Assembly: GCF_004117935.1 (NCBI RefSeq)
Contig: NZ_SDOY01000113.1
Coordinates: forward strand, 84,977 to 148,976
Direction of reading: 5' to 3'
From: Streptomyces roseicoloratus
Lineage (GTDB): Bacteria; Actinomycetota; Actinomycetes; Streptomycetales; Streptomycetaceae
Length of the DNA: 64,000 bases
The notes beneath the pieces are model-generated. The model saw only the letters and a program-made list of their open reading frames with translations, was not told the origin of the DNA and made no database searches. A program made the translations under genes and the position numbers. This document shows positions 19,404 through 30,221 of this stretch, piece by piece (within the stretch, counting starts at the first letter, position 1; each line of letters opens with the position of its first letter).

Positions 19404-20398
19404 TGGCCGGGCACGGCTTCCGGCCCGTCTACCATCCGGCCGGCCATGACCACGCCCTGCGCGGCGCCGTGCAGGAGCTGCGCACCGGCCGCTGGGTGGC
19501 GATGGCCCGCGTGCTCGACGAGACGGCCGGCTGGCCGGCCTGGACCCGGCGCACCCAGGTCCTCGCCGCCGTCGCCGCCGGCACCGACGTCGTCGCGACC
19601 TGGCGCACCGAGGAACCCGACTCCGCCGCGGCGGCCGTCATGCACGCGCGGGTGGCCGTCGAACGGGCCGTGCGCGCCCACCGCGGCGCCCATGCCCGCA
19701 CCCGCGAACTCTGGCAGGAGGCCTGGACCGCCTGCCTCGACGCCGTCGACCGCGCCCCGGCCGACCCCGTCCCCTGGGTCTGCCGGCTCGCGCTCTCCGT
19801 GCTCGACGCCCAGCAGCGCATGGAGGAACACCGGCTCCCGCCGCCCGCGCCGATGCTGCCGCCCGGCCCCTGGGGACTGCTCGCCGAGGCCGAGAAGCGC
19901 GACCCGTACAACCGCGAGGCGCACCACCGGATGCTGCAGTTCGTGTACGCCCGGCGGCCGGGACCCCTCTCCGAGGCCGTCAACTACGCCCAGTGGGCCG
20001 CCTCCTCGGCCCCCGTCGGCTCCGCCTTACACGCCCTGCCGCTGTATGTGAGGGTCGAGCGCTACCGTCGCGACCGCGGCCACGAACGCGCCCTCGACCT
20101 GCACTGGGTCGCCGAGGACGCGGTCCGCGACGCCGACCGGGCCATGGACGCCTGGTTCCTGTTCAGCGCCACCGACGAGGCCAGTCTGCTCGACCTCAAC
20201 CACCTGGCCCACGCCCTCTACGGCGCGCTGAAGTTCTCCGACGCCGCCCGGGTGTTCGAAGCCCTGGGTCCGTACTGGACCCCCCAGCCCTGGTCGTACC
20301 GCACCGACCGCCCCGAGGAGCGCGAACCGGCCGAGGAGGTCTTCCAGCGGGCGCGGGCCCGCTGCCTCGGTGGCCCCGGATCCCGCGGCGGCCCCTGA
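19403..20398 (+). CDS. TPR-like protein of unknown function with a TTA codon
   Basis: A 331-residue soluble protein that I cannot name. It is helix-rich with repeated Trp/Ala-containing helices (WVAMARVLDETAGW, then RTRELWQEAWTACLDAVDR, YNREAHHRMLQFVYAR and AHALYGALKFSDAARVFEALG), which fits an alpha-solenoid of TPR-like repeats. Such proteins usually bind other proteins. Codon 209 (20027-20029, the Leu of GSALHAL) is TTA, the rarest codon in Streptomyces and read only by the bldA tRNA. Expression may therefore be restricted to development or late growth. Translation seems coupled to a 9-codon leader. It lies just upstream of an amino acid permease gene, 156 nt apart. Confidence 0.8.
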   Translation: MAGHGFRPVYHPAGHDHALRGAVQELRTGRWVAMARVLDETAGWPAWTRRTQVLAAVAAGTDVVATWRTEEPDSAAAAVMHARVAVERAVRAHRGAHARTRELWQEAWTACLDAVDRAPADPVPWVCRLALSVLDAQQRMEEHRLPPPAPMLPPGPWGLLAEAEKRDPYNREAHHRMLQFVYARRPGPLSEAVNYAQWAASSAPVGSALHALPLYVRVERYRRDRGHERALDLHWVAEDAVRDADRAMDAWFLFSATDEASLLDLNHLAHALYGALKFSDAARVFEALGPYWTPQPWSYRTDRPEEREPAEEVFQRARARCLGGPGSRGGP

Positions 20399-20554
20399 CG
20401 CCGTCGGGCCCTCCCGAGCCCGCGCCCCCGCGCGGTGCACGCGCCCCGCCCCGCGGCGCGACCCACGCGCCCCCGCGGCGCGACCCGCACGCCCCCCCCG
20501 CTCCCCGTCGTATCCCCGTACGGCGCAGTCCGTCCCCTTCCCCCGGAGGAACGC

Positions 20555-22087
20555 ATGTCCCGCACCGCTCCCACCGACGCGATACGCAAGCCGCCACCGG
20601 CCGCGAGGGACGAGGAGGCCCGGCTCAGAGAGCTCGGCTACCAGCCCGTCCTCGCCCGCCGGATGGGCGGCTTCGGCAACTTCGCGATCAGCTTCTCGGT
20701 CATCTCCATCCTGTCCGGCTGCATGACCCTGTACGGCTTCGGGCTCGGGACCGGCGGACCGGCCGTCATGATGTGGGGCTGGGCGGGCGTCGGCCTGTTC
20801 GTGCTGTGCGTCGGCCTCGCGCTCGCCGAGGTCACCAGCGCCTACCCGACCTCCGGAGCGCTGTACTACATGGCCGACCGGCTCGGCGGCCGTCGCTGGG
20901 GCTGGTACACCGGCTGGCTGAACCTGCTCGGTCTGCTCGGTGCCATCGCCGGAATCGACTACGGCGCCGCCCTGTTCACCGGCGCCTTCCTCAACCTCCA
21001 GTGGGGCATCGAGCCCACGGCCCAGTCCACCTTCCTGATCTTCCTGGCGATCCTGCTGCTGCACGCCGTGCTCAACCTCAACGGGGTCCGGCTGGTCAGC
21101 CTGCTCAACTCGGTCAGCGTCTGGTGGCACCTGGGCGGCGTGGCCCTCATCGTCGGCGCGCTCGTGATCGTCCCCGACCAGCACCAGTCCGCGAGCTTCG
21201 TCTTCACCGAGTTCGTCAACGACACCGGCTGGGCGAACCCGTTCTACGTGGCCGCCATCGGCCTGCTGCTCGCGCAGTACACCTTCTCCGGGTACGACGC
21301 CTCCGCCCACCTCTCGGAGGAGACCGCCAACGCCTCCGTGGCCGCCGCCAAGGGCATCGTCCGCGCCATCTGGGTGTCCTGGATCGCGGGCTTCGTGCTG
21401 CTCGCGGGGCTCACCTTCGCCATCCAGGACTACGCGGGCACCCAGAACACGGCCACCGGCGTGCCGCCCGCCCAGATCCTCCTGGACGCGCTCGGCGAGG
21501 GTGGCGCCAAGGCCCTGCTGCTCGTGGTGATCGTGGCCCAGCTCTTCTGCGGCAACGCCGAGGTCGCCGCCGCCAGCCGGATGGTCTTCGCGTTCAGTCG
21601 CGACAACGCCCTGCCGGGTTCCTCGGTATGGCGCCGGGTCAGCAGCCGCACCCACACGCCGGTGCCCGCCGTGTGGCTCTCGGTCGTGGTCGCCGCACTG
21701 CTCGCGCTGCCGTCGCTGTACTCGGCCACCGCCTACGGCGCCGTCACCGCGATCAACGTCATCGGCATCACCCCGGCCTACGCCATCCCGATCCTGCTGC
21801 GCCTGCGCGCGGGCCGGAAGTTCACGCCCGGCCCCTGGAACCTGGGCCGCTGGAGCAAGCCGATCGGCTGGACCGCGGTCGTCTGGGTCGCGCTCGTCAC
21901 GGTGCTGTTCTGCCTGCCGCAGAGCTCCCCGGTCACCGTCGACACCATGAACTACGCGGTGATCGCGCTGGTCGTCGTGCTCCTGCTGGCCAGCGTCTGG
22001 TGGTACGTCGCCCGCCGCTCGTACGGCACGCCGCAGACGTACGGCAACGCCCGCGAGGAGGCGGAGATCGCCGAGGGCATCGTCTGA
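20555..22087 (+). CDS. APC-superfamily amino acid/GABA-type permease
   Basis: A 510-residue membrane transporter with about 12 hydrophobic helices. The early segment MGGFGNFAISFSVISILSG and the ALAEVTSAYPTSGALYYMAD helix are characteristic of the amino acid/choline transporter branch of the APC superfamily (GABA permease, choline and amino acid carriers). AQYTFSGYDASAHLSEET contains the conserved loop of the family. Start ATG 20555 has GGAGGA at 20545-20550; an open frame extends upstream to 20435 but is Pro/Arg-rich. The C-terminus is charged (REEAEIAEGIV). It converges on a GntR regulator gene; whether that regulator controls it is not shown. The substrate is unknown. Confidence 0.92.
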   Translation: MSRTAPTDAIRKPPPAARDEEARLRELGYQPVLARRMGGFGNFAISFSVISILSGCMTLYGFGLGTGGPAVMMWGWAGVGLFVLCVGLALAEVTSAYPTSGALYYMADRLGGRRWGWYTGWLNLLGLLGAIAGIDYGAALFTGAFLNLQWGIEPTAQSTFLIFLAILLLHAVLNLNGVRLVSLLNSVSVWWHLGGVALIVGALVIVPDQHQSASFVFTEFVNDTGWANPFYVAAIGLLLAQYTFSGYDASAHLSEETANASVAAAKGIVRAIWVSWIAGFVLLAGLTFAIQDYAGTQNTATGVPPAQILLDALGEGGAKALLLVVIVAQLFCGNAEVAAASRMVFAFSRDNALPGSSVWRRVSSRTHTPVPAVWLSVVVAALLALPSLYSATAYGAVTAINVIGITPAYAIPILLRLRAGRKFTPGPWNLGRWSKPIGWTAVVWVALVTVLFCLPQSSPVTVDTMNYAVIALVVVLLLASVWWYVARRSYGTPQTYGNAREEAEIAEGIV

Positions 22088-22104
22088 GAGGAGCGGGCGG
22101 CGTG

Positions 22105-22137
22105 GGCCCCGGCGGAGGCCCGCGCCGTCCCGGGGCC
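22105..22137. terminator. Weak hairpin between convergent genes
   Basis: GGCCCCGG (22105-22112) and CCGGGGCC (22130-22137) form an 8-bp stem in the 60-nt gap between the permease and the GntR gene, which converge. It could serve both. Confidence 0.4.
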
Positions 22138-22147
22138 GGAGCGCGGC

Positions 22148-22948
22148 TCAGCCGCCGAACTCGTAGGTCCAGGCCCCCGTCCGGGCCGCGAAGTCGATGT
22201 CCGTGATCTCCAGGACGTGCCCGTGCTGGTCGCTCACCACCCGGTGGACGCAGAGCCGGGCGGCGTCGGCCCCGCCCGGCCCGTCCGTCCCCGGTGTCCC
22301 GTCCGCCGCGCCCGTCCGCGGCGGGTGGGGCGGGACGCCGATCGACTCCCGGTGGGTGGTGCGCAGTCCGGCCTGGTGCATCCAGTGGTAGAGCAGCCGC
22401 AGGTCCGGCTGCCCGGACCGTTCGGCGCGCCGACGGTAGCGGCCGAGCTGCGGGATCTCCGCGAGCGCGGCCCGGGAGAACCAGGTGACCGAGCGTTGCA
22501 GGCACTCGCCCGCCGGGGCCAGCACCACATGGCGGTGGACCAGCGTGGGCTCGCCGGGCGCCAGGGCCATCCGGCCGGCCGGCGCCACCGGCGGCGCCTC
22601 CCAGGACAGCGTGGCGCGCACCAGCGAGTCGGTGACCCTGGGCCCGCCCGGGAAGGTGCGCCGGCACGGGGTGGCGGCCGTGACGGCGGACCGCTGGTCG
22701 TGGGCGGCGTCGGCGGCGAAGGTGCCGCGCCGGTCCGTCACCACGAGCCGTTCGTCGCGCAGGAGTTGGAGCGCGCTGCGGACGGTCTGCCGGTTGACGT
22801 GGTAGCGGTGGGCGAGCAGGCGTTCGGAAGGAAGCCGGCTGCCGGGGGAGATGCGGCGCTGGGCGAGGTCGTCCCGCAGTGCGCGGGCCACCCGGAGGTA
22901 GAGCGGAAGCGCCGCCGTCGTCCCGTGCTCGGGAACGGGCTCGGCCAT
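22148..22948 (-). CDS. GntR-family regulator, HutC (UTRA) subfamily
   Basis: A 266-residue transcription factor. The winged helix-turn-helix is at about 14-80: PLYLRVARALRDDLAQRRIS, then GSRLPSERLLAHRYHVNRQT and VRSALQLLRDERLV. The rest resembles a UTRA ligand-binding domain (RMALAPGEPTLVHRHVVLA, then TYEFGG at the end), which places it in the HutC group with regulators of histidine, N-acetylglucosamine and similar compounds. I choose ATG 22948, which has AGAGAGGG upstream; ATG 22984 lacks a binding site. The upstream region holds a 13-bp palindrome and a dre-like site that fit autoregulation. The Arg/Pro/Gly-rich insert near residue 215 is unusual. Confidence 0.88.
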   Translation of the reverse strand: MAEPVPEHGTTAALPLYLRVARALRDDLAQRRISPGSRLPSERLLAHRYHVNRQTVRSALQLLRDERLVVTDRRGTFAADAAHDQRSAVTAATPCRRTFPGGPRVTDSLVRATLSWEAPPVAPAGRMALAPGEPTLVHRHVVLAPAGECLQRSVTWFSRAALAEIPQLGRYRRRAERSGQPDLRLLYHWMHQAGLRTTHRESIGVPPHPPRTGAADGTPGTDGPGGADAARLCVHRVVSDQHGHVLEITDIDFAARTGAWTYEFGG

Positions 22949-22996
22949 GTCTCGGACCCTCTCTGTCGTGCGTGGTTCCGTCATGCTGCGTCGTGC

Positions 22997-23009
22997 ATGG
23001 TTCAACCAT
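22997..23009. promoter_or_regulatory. Palindrome ATGGTTCAACCAT before gntR
   Basis: A perfect 13-bp palindrome with a central C lies 48 nt before the regulator start. With the dre-like site 45 nt further up it may form an operator pair in the divergent region between gntR and the DUF2252 gene. Confidence 0.5.
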
Positions 23010-23054
23010 TGCTCGGTGTGACCACCCGAGTCGCGTGGGTGATCAATTCCTATC

Positions 23055-23070
23055 ATTGGTCTAAACCATT
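23055..23070. promoter_or_regulatory. dre-like HutC/DasR-type operator
   Basis: ATTGGTCTAAACCATT matches the DasR-responsive element consensus ACTGGTCTAGACCACT at 13 of 16 positions, including the TGGTCTA half and the ACCA half. It lies in the AT-richer centre of the divergent region between the HutC-type regulator (start 22948) and DUF2252 (start 23196). Recognition by this local regulator, or cross-recognition by DasR, are both possible; which one is inference. Confidence 0.6.
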
Positions 23071-23195
23071 CTGGAAGTCCCGGCCACGAGAGTGGCCGAA
23101 AGGCGCGCCGCGCCGTGTAATGGATCGCACCGGAGCAGTGCCGACGGTCGCCGACGGTCGCCGACGGCGGCGCGGGGAGAGGCTGGTGAGGCCGA

Positions 23196-24536
23196 ATGGC
23201 GACACCGTCCGAACGGGCGGAGCGAGGCAAGGCCGCCCGCAAGCGCGCCCCGCGCTCCTCGCACGGCCGCTGGATACCCTCCTCCCAGCGCCCCGACCCG
23301 GTCGCTGTCCTGGAACGGCAGTCCGTCGACCGGCTGCCCGATCTCGTGCCCATCCGCTACGGCAGGATGGCGGTCTCCCCGTTCGCCTTCCTGCGCGGCG
23401 CCGCCGCCGTCATGGCCGCCGACCTCGCCGCGCAGCGGCACACCGGACTCACCGTCCAGCTCTGCGGCGACGCCCACCTCCTCAACTTCGGCGTCTACGC
23501 CTCACCCGAACGGACGCTTCTCTTCGACGTCAACGACTTCGACGAGACCCTGCAGGGGCCCTTCGAGTGGGACGTGAAGCGCCTCGCCGCCTCCGTCGCC
23601 GTGGCCGCCCTGCAGAACGGCACCACCAAGGCCAAGGCCCACCGCGCCGCGCAGGTCACCGTGGAGTCCTACCGGCTCGCCATGCGCGGACTGGCCGCGC
23701 GCGGTGAGCTCGAGGTCTGGTACGAGCGGATCGCCGAGGACGACCTGATGGCGCTGGCGCACGGCGCCGCGAGCCGCGGCCGGCTGCAGGAACGGCTCGC
23801 CCGCGCCCGCCGCCGCACCAGCCTCCAGGCCCTCGGCAAGCTCACCGTGAAGGACGGCACGGGCCGCCACATCGTCGACGACCCACCGCTCCTGGAACGC
23901 GTCACCGACGTCGACCGGGTCACCCTGGGCAAGATCTTCAGCGACTACCGCAGCTCCCTCGCCGAGGAACGCCGACTGCTGCTCGACCGCTTCCGCTTCG
24001 TCGACGCCGCCCGCAAGGTCGTCGGCGTCGGCAGCGTCGGCACCCGCTGCTTCGTCCTGCTCCTGGAGGGCCGCGACGACGGCGACCCGCTCTTCCTCCA
24101 GATCAAGGAAGCGAGCGCGTCCGTCCTGGAACAGCATCTGGGGCCGAGCCCCCACACCCACCACGGCCACCGGGTCGTCAGCGGGCAGCGGCTCACCCAG
24201 GCCGCCGGCGACATCTTCCTCGGCTGGATGACCGGACCCGAGCAACGCCACTTCTACTGGCGCCAGTTGCGCGACATGAAGGGCTCCGCCGAGGTCGAGA
24301 CCATGTCGCCGTCCGTGCTCCGCGACTACGCGCGGCTGTGCGGGCGGGCCCTCGCCCGGGCCCACGCCCGCTCCGGCGACCGGATCGCGATCGCCGCCTA
24401 CCTCGGCGGCTCCGACGTCTTCGACCGGGCCACCGCCGACTTCGCGCTGCGCTACGCCGGCCAGAACGCCGACGACTACGCGGCACTCGGTGCCGCCATC
24501 GCGGCCGGAGTCGTGACGGCGGCCCCGGGAGTCTGA
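23196..24536 (+). CDS. DUF2252 protein (kinase-like fold)
   Basis: A 446-residue member of DUF2252. Typical segments are IRYGRMAVSPFAFLRGAA (48-65), the motif QLCGDAHLLNFGVYASP and the following LLFDVNDFDET. The GDAHxxNFG and DFDE pair resembles the HGDxxxxN and D motifs of aminoglycoside-phosphotransferase-like kinases, so ATP-dependent phosphotransfer is plausible but unproven. DCH-type C-terminal segments (YARLCGRALARAHARSGD, then YAGQNADDYAAL) are also family-like. ATG 23196 follows a GGCTGGTGAGG stretch with weak similarity to a binding site. Divergent from a GntR regulator with a dre-like site between, so it may be controlled by it. The last codons are duplicated downstream. Confidence 0.92.
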   Translation: MATPSERAERGKAARKRAPRSSHGRWIPSSQRPDPVAVLERQSVDRLPDLVPIRYGRMAVSPFAFLRGAAAVMAADLAAQRHTGLTVQLCGDAHLLNFGVYASPERTLLFDVNDFDETLQGPFEWDVKRLAASVAVAALQNGTTKAKAHRAAQVTVESYRLAMRGLAARGELEVWYERIAEDDLMALAHGAASRGRLQERLARARRRTSLQALGKLTVKDGTGRHIVDDPPLLERVTDVDRVTLGKIFSDYRSSLAEERRLLLDRFRFVDAARKVVGVGSVGTRCFVLLLEGRDDGDPLFLQIKEASASVLEQHLGPSPHTHHGHRVVSGQRLTQAAGDIFLGWMTGPEQRHFYWRQLRDMKGSAEVETMSPSVLRDYARLCGRALARAHARSGDRIAIAAYLGGSDVFDRATADFALRYAGQNADDYAALGAAIAAGVVTAAPGV

Positions 24537-24561
24537 GCACACGTGACGGCGGCCCCGGGAG
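24512..24561 (+). repeat. 20-bp direct repeat at the end of the DUF2252 gene
   Basis: CGTGACGGCGGCCCCGGGAG occurs at 24512-24531 (last codons of the gene) and again at 24542-24561, period 30. It looks like a small duplication at the 3' end of the gene. Confidence 0.6.
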
Positions 24562-24678
24562 CCCGGGAACTCGAGGCCGCGGCCCCGGGCGTCCGGCCGC
24601 CGGGGCCGCCGCACTCCGTCATCTGCCATCTCCGGCCGCCGGGGCCGCCGCGCCCCGTCACGTGCGTGCCGGCGCCGG

Positions 24679-26073
24679 TCAGGTCTCCTGGCGCCGCATC
24701 GGCGGACCGGCCGGCGTCTCCGGCACCGGGTCGAACAGCGCCGCACGCACCACCGCCGGGGCGAACACCGCCGTCAGCGGGGCGGTCAGGTGCAGGGCCG
24801 AGCGGAACGCCGGACCGACCACCGGGTGGGCCGCGCCCCGCAGCGCCACCCGGCCGAGGTACCAGCCGGTCACCTTGTCGAGGGCCCCGGTACGGGCCGC
24901 GTCACCCCTCGCGCCCGGCATCGTCCTGTCGGCGCCCGCCGAGATGTCCCAGGCCTGCTGCGACGCGGCGAGCAGCGCCTTCTGCACCCGCCGGGTGGTC
25001 GGCACGCGCCGGGTGTCCGCGAGCGCCCCGCGCAGCGCGAGCGCGGTCAGCGCGGCGACCGCCATGCCCTGCCCGTAGATCGGGTTGAACGCGCACAGCG
25101 CGTCACCGGTCGCGAGGAAACCGGCGGGGCGGCGGCCCGGACGGTCGTAGCGGCGGCGGATGTTGGCCGTCTTGCGGAAGCCGTACACGGGTGTCAGCGG
25201 CTCGGCCTTGGCGATCCAGTCGGCCACGACCGGGTGCGGCAGCCGGCGCGCGAAGTCCTCGAACAGCTTCTCGTCCGTGGGCGGTTCGTCGCCGCGCAGG
25301 CCGGCGAGGGTGACCACGTGCCGGCCGTCGCCCAGCGGCAGGATCACGCCGCTGTACACCTGGGCCGGGTTGGGCACGATGTAGTAGCCGCGGGCGTCGG
25401 TGGACGGATCCTCGGCGGGGGAGCGGAACAGCCGCGTGCCGTACGCCAGGCCCGTGTCGATGGTCTCCTCGTGCGCGGCCTCGGCCCCGATCCCGGCCAG
25501 CCAGTCCGCCGCGCGGGTCGAGCGGCCCGAGGCGTCCACGACCAGATCGGCCTCCAGCGGGTACGGCTCCTTCGGCGCGCCCGCGCCGCGCTCGCGCAGG
25601 AGCACTCCCCGCACCCGGGTGGAGTCGCCGAGCAGGCCGACCGCCTCGGTGCCCTCGATCCGCTCGATCCGCGGATCGGCGAACACCCGCTCGCGCACCA
25701 GCCAGTCGAGCTGGTCGCGCGGACCGGCGTAGAAGTGCACGGTGGGCTCGGTACGGGCGTACCACTGCCCGTTCTGCCACTGCACCATGTCCCGCGGCAC
25801 GCCCAGCTTCGGCGCGCCCAGTCCGTGCAGTTCGGTCGTGAAGCCGGGCAGCAGCTCGTCGAACGCCCGCTGCCCGCCCTCGATCAGCACGTGGAGGTGA
25901 CGGCTCTGCGGGACACCGGGGCGGTACTCCGGCTCCTGCGGATAGCGGTCGCGCTCGACGACGGTGACCCGCTCGGCGTGCTCGCTCAGCACCCGTGCGG
26001 CCAGCAGACCCGCGAGACTCCCCCCGACGACCACCGCGTGACGCGTCCTGCGGGGTCCCAACTCGTCGGCCAT
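24679..26073 (-). CDS. FAD-dependent monooxygenase/oxidoreductase
   Basis: A 464-residue flavoprotein of the PHBH/geranylgeranyl-reductase-like superfamily. The N-terminal FAD motif is HAVVVGGSLAGLLAARVL (12-29) followed by ERVTVVERDRYP; the second contact is LVVDASGRSTRAADWLA; and the third motif GDALCAFNPIYGQGMAVAAL binds the flavin ribityl chain. Proteins with this PGVPQSRHLHVLIEGGQ loop hydroxylate or epoxidise hydrophobic compounds with NAD(P)H. The substrate is unknown. ATG 26073 has GAAAGGGCGAGG before it. The open frame upstream is an artefact of the PadR region. A PadR regulator gene follows on the same strand upstream (26199-26843), a common pairing for an oxidoreductase and its repressor. 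Confidence 0.9.
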   Translation of the reverse strand: MADELGPRRTRHAVVVGGSLAGLLAARVLSEHAERVTVVERDRYPQEPEYRPGVPQSRHLHVLIEGGQRAFDELLPGFTTELHGLGAPKLGVPRDMVQWQNGQWYARTEPTVHFYAGPRDQLDWLVRERVFADPRIERIEGTEAVGLLGDSTRVRGVLLRERGAGAPKEPYPLEADLVVDASGRSTRAADWLAGIGAEAAHEETIDTGLAYGTRLFRSPAEDPSTDARGYYIVPNPAQVYSGVILPLGDGRHVVTLAGLRGDEPPTDEKLFEDFARRLPHPVVADWIAKAEPLTPVYGFRKTANIRRRYDRPGRRPAGFLATGDALCAFNPIYGQGMAVAALTALALRGALADTRRVPTTRRVQKALLAASQQAWDISAGADRTMPGARGDAARTGALDKVTGWYLGRVALRGAAHPVVGPAFRSALHLTAPLTAVFAPAVVRAALFDPVPETPAGPPMRRQET

Positions 26074-26198
26074 CCTCGCCCTTTCGCCTAGGGTTCGCGG
26101 AACCGCCGCGGGCCGCGGGGGCCCGGACGGTCCAGGACTGACCAGTATCCACCGTGGCGACGCCGGCTCGCCGTGTTCGCGCCCGGCACCCACTGTTA

Positions 26199-26843
26199 TC
26201 AGCCGTCTCCGGGCCCGCCGGCCTCCCGGAGTTCGCCGGCCTCCCCGGGCTCGCCGGCCTCCCCGGGCTCGCCGGCTTCCCCGGGCTCGCCGGCCTCCCC
26301 GAGTCCGCCCGCCTCCCCGAGTTCGGCGATCGCCTGGGTCAGCCAGTGCACCCAGAAGCGCTCCAGCTCGATCCCGCCCCGCAGCACCAGGTGCCGCAGC
26401 CGGTCCGCCTCCGCGGAGCGGCGGTCCGGCGGGAAGTCGCGGGCCTCGATCTCCAGGTACTCGTCCAACTGCCGCTGGTGCAGGCCCAGATGGCGCTCCA
26501 GTTCGTCCCGCAGGCCGGTGCCGCCGACCACGGCGGCGGCCCGCATCCGCAACAGCAGGGCCGAGCGCATCGGCTTGGGGTCCTCGGCGGTGTCCACCCA
26601 GGCCGCGAGTTCGGCGCGGCCCGCCGGAAGCACCTCGTACTCCTTCTTCTGCCCGCGCGCGGGGACGGCGGACGGCAGTGCCCGGATGTAGCCCGCCTGT
26701 TCCAGCTTGCCGAGCTCCCGGTAGATCTGCTGGTGCGTGGCCGACCAGAAATAGCCGATCGACCGGTCGAAGCGGCGGGTCAGCCCGAGGCCGGAGGTCG
26801 GCTTCTCGACCAGCGCCGTCAGGATCGCGTGCGGGAGGGACAT
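26199..26843 (-). CDS. PadR-family transcriptional regulator with repeat tail
   Basis: A 214-residue PadR protein. The winged helix at 1-85 (SLPHAILTALVEKPTSGLGL, then YFWSATHQQIYRELGKLEQA and GYIRALP) is clear, with KKEYEVLPAGRAEL typical of the wing. The Vir_C-like helical domain carries ELERHLGLHQRQLDEYLEIE for dimerisation. The last 45 residues are a Gly-Glu-Ala tail built from hexapeptides, encoded by an 18-bp tandem repeat (26222-26329) and possibly of variable length. PadR proteins repress genes for phenolic acid and drug response; here the neighbour is a FAD monooxygenase. No operator was identified. Confidence 0.93.
   Translation of the reverse strand: MSLPHAILTALVEKPTSGLGLTRRFDRSIGYFWSATHQQIYRELGKLEQAGYIRALPSAVPARGQKKEYEVLPAGRAELAAWVDTAEDPKPMRSALLLRMRAAAVVGGTGLRDELERHLGLHQRQLDEYLEIEARDFPPDRRSAEADRLRHLVLRGGIELERFWVHWLTQAIAELGEAGGLGEAGEPGEAGEPGEAGEPGEAGELREAGGPGDG
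26222..26329 (-). repeat. 18-bp tandem repeat, about six units, inside the PadR gene
   Basis: Six units of 18 bp of the form CCTCCCCGGGCTCGCCGG (26222-26239, 26240-26257, 26258-26275, 26276-26293, 26294-26311, 26312-26329). Units 2-4 are nearly identical and the ends are diverged. They encode Gly-Glu-Ala-Gly-Glu-Pro hexapeptides in frame, so expansion or contraction would keep the reading frame. Confidence 0.85.
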
Positions 26844-26914
26844 GGGCGCATCCTAAGCAGCCGGGTGGACGGTCCGGGCGGCGCGCGGTGGGTGGGCGCG
26901 CGCCGCCCACCGCG

Positions 26915-29578
<2,664 letters not shown>

Positions 29579-29582
<4 letters not shown>

Positions 29583-30214
29583 GACGTCCCCTCCACGGCG
29601 TCCGCCGCCCCGGCCACGTCCGCGAGCGCCGCGAACAGCAGCGCCGACGACGTCGCCCCCGGGTCCTGGTGGCCCACGGACCGCTCGCCGAGATAGCTCG
29701 CCCTACCCTTGCGCGCGAGCATCGGCACGGTCGCCAGCGCTCCCGCCTCCGCCGCCTCGCGGGCCGCCGCGAACGAGTCGCCGAGCGCCTCGGCGGCCGG
29801 CCCCAGCGCGTCCAGCATCGTCTTGTCGCCCGGCCGCGCCCCGCCCAGCCGGGACACGGCGGCGACCCCGGCGGCCAGCGCCTCGGCGAGCCCGGTCCGG
29901 GAGACCCGTTCCGCGTCGCCCAGCGCCTTCCCCGTACGCCGCAGCAGCGTCCCGTACAGCGGTCCGGACGCGCCGCCCACCGTGGAGATCAGCTGTCGCC
30001 CGGCGCCCGTGAGCACCGCGCCCGGTGTGGCCGGCGGCTCCTTCTCCAGGGTCGCCGCCACGGCGGCGAAGCCGCGCTGCAGATTGGCCCCGTGGTCGGC
30101 GTCGCCGATCGCCGAGTCCAGTTCGGTCAGCCGGCCGGCCTCCCGGTCCACCGCGGCCGCGGCCGCGGTCAGCCAGTCCCGGAAGAAACCGGCGCCGTAC
30201 GTCTCCGTGCTCAT
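29579..30214 (-). CDS. dhaL: DhaL, ADP-binding subunit of dihydroxyacetone kinase
   Basis: A 211-residue helical barrel protein. LDSAIGDADHGANLQRGFAA holds the two Mg-binding aspartates; SGPLYGTLLRRTGKAL and LGGARPGDKTMLDALGPAAE are the other nucleotide-binding segments. DhaL carries a tightly bound ADP that is phosphorylated by DhaM and passes the phosphate to dihydroxyacetone in DhaK. The last residues overlap the dhaM start. The spacing to dhaK is 7 nt, so all three genes form one operon in the order K, L, M. Confidence 0.94.
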
Positions 30215-30221
30215 CGTCGCC

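Noticed and set aside
20400..20550. GC-rich repeats before the amino acid permease gene
   Set aside because: Short, imperfect CGCGGCGCGACCC copies with no structure that can be told from base composition.
24679..26910. 743-residue version of the FAD monooxygenase
   Set aside because: The extension is the PadR gene in another frame; the FAD motif begins near ATG 26073.
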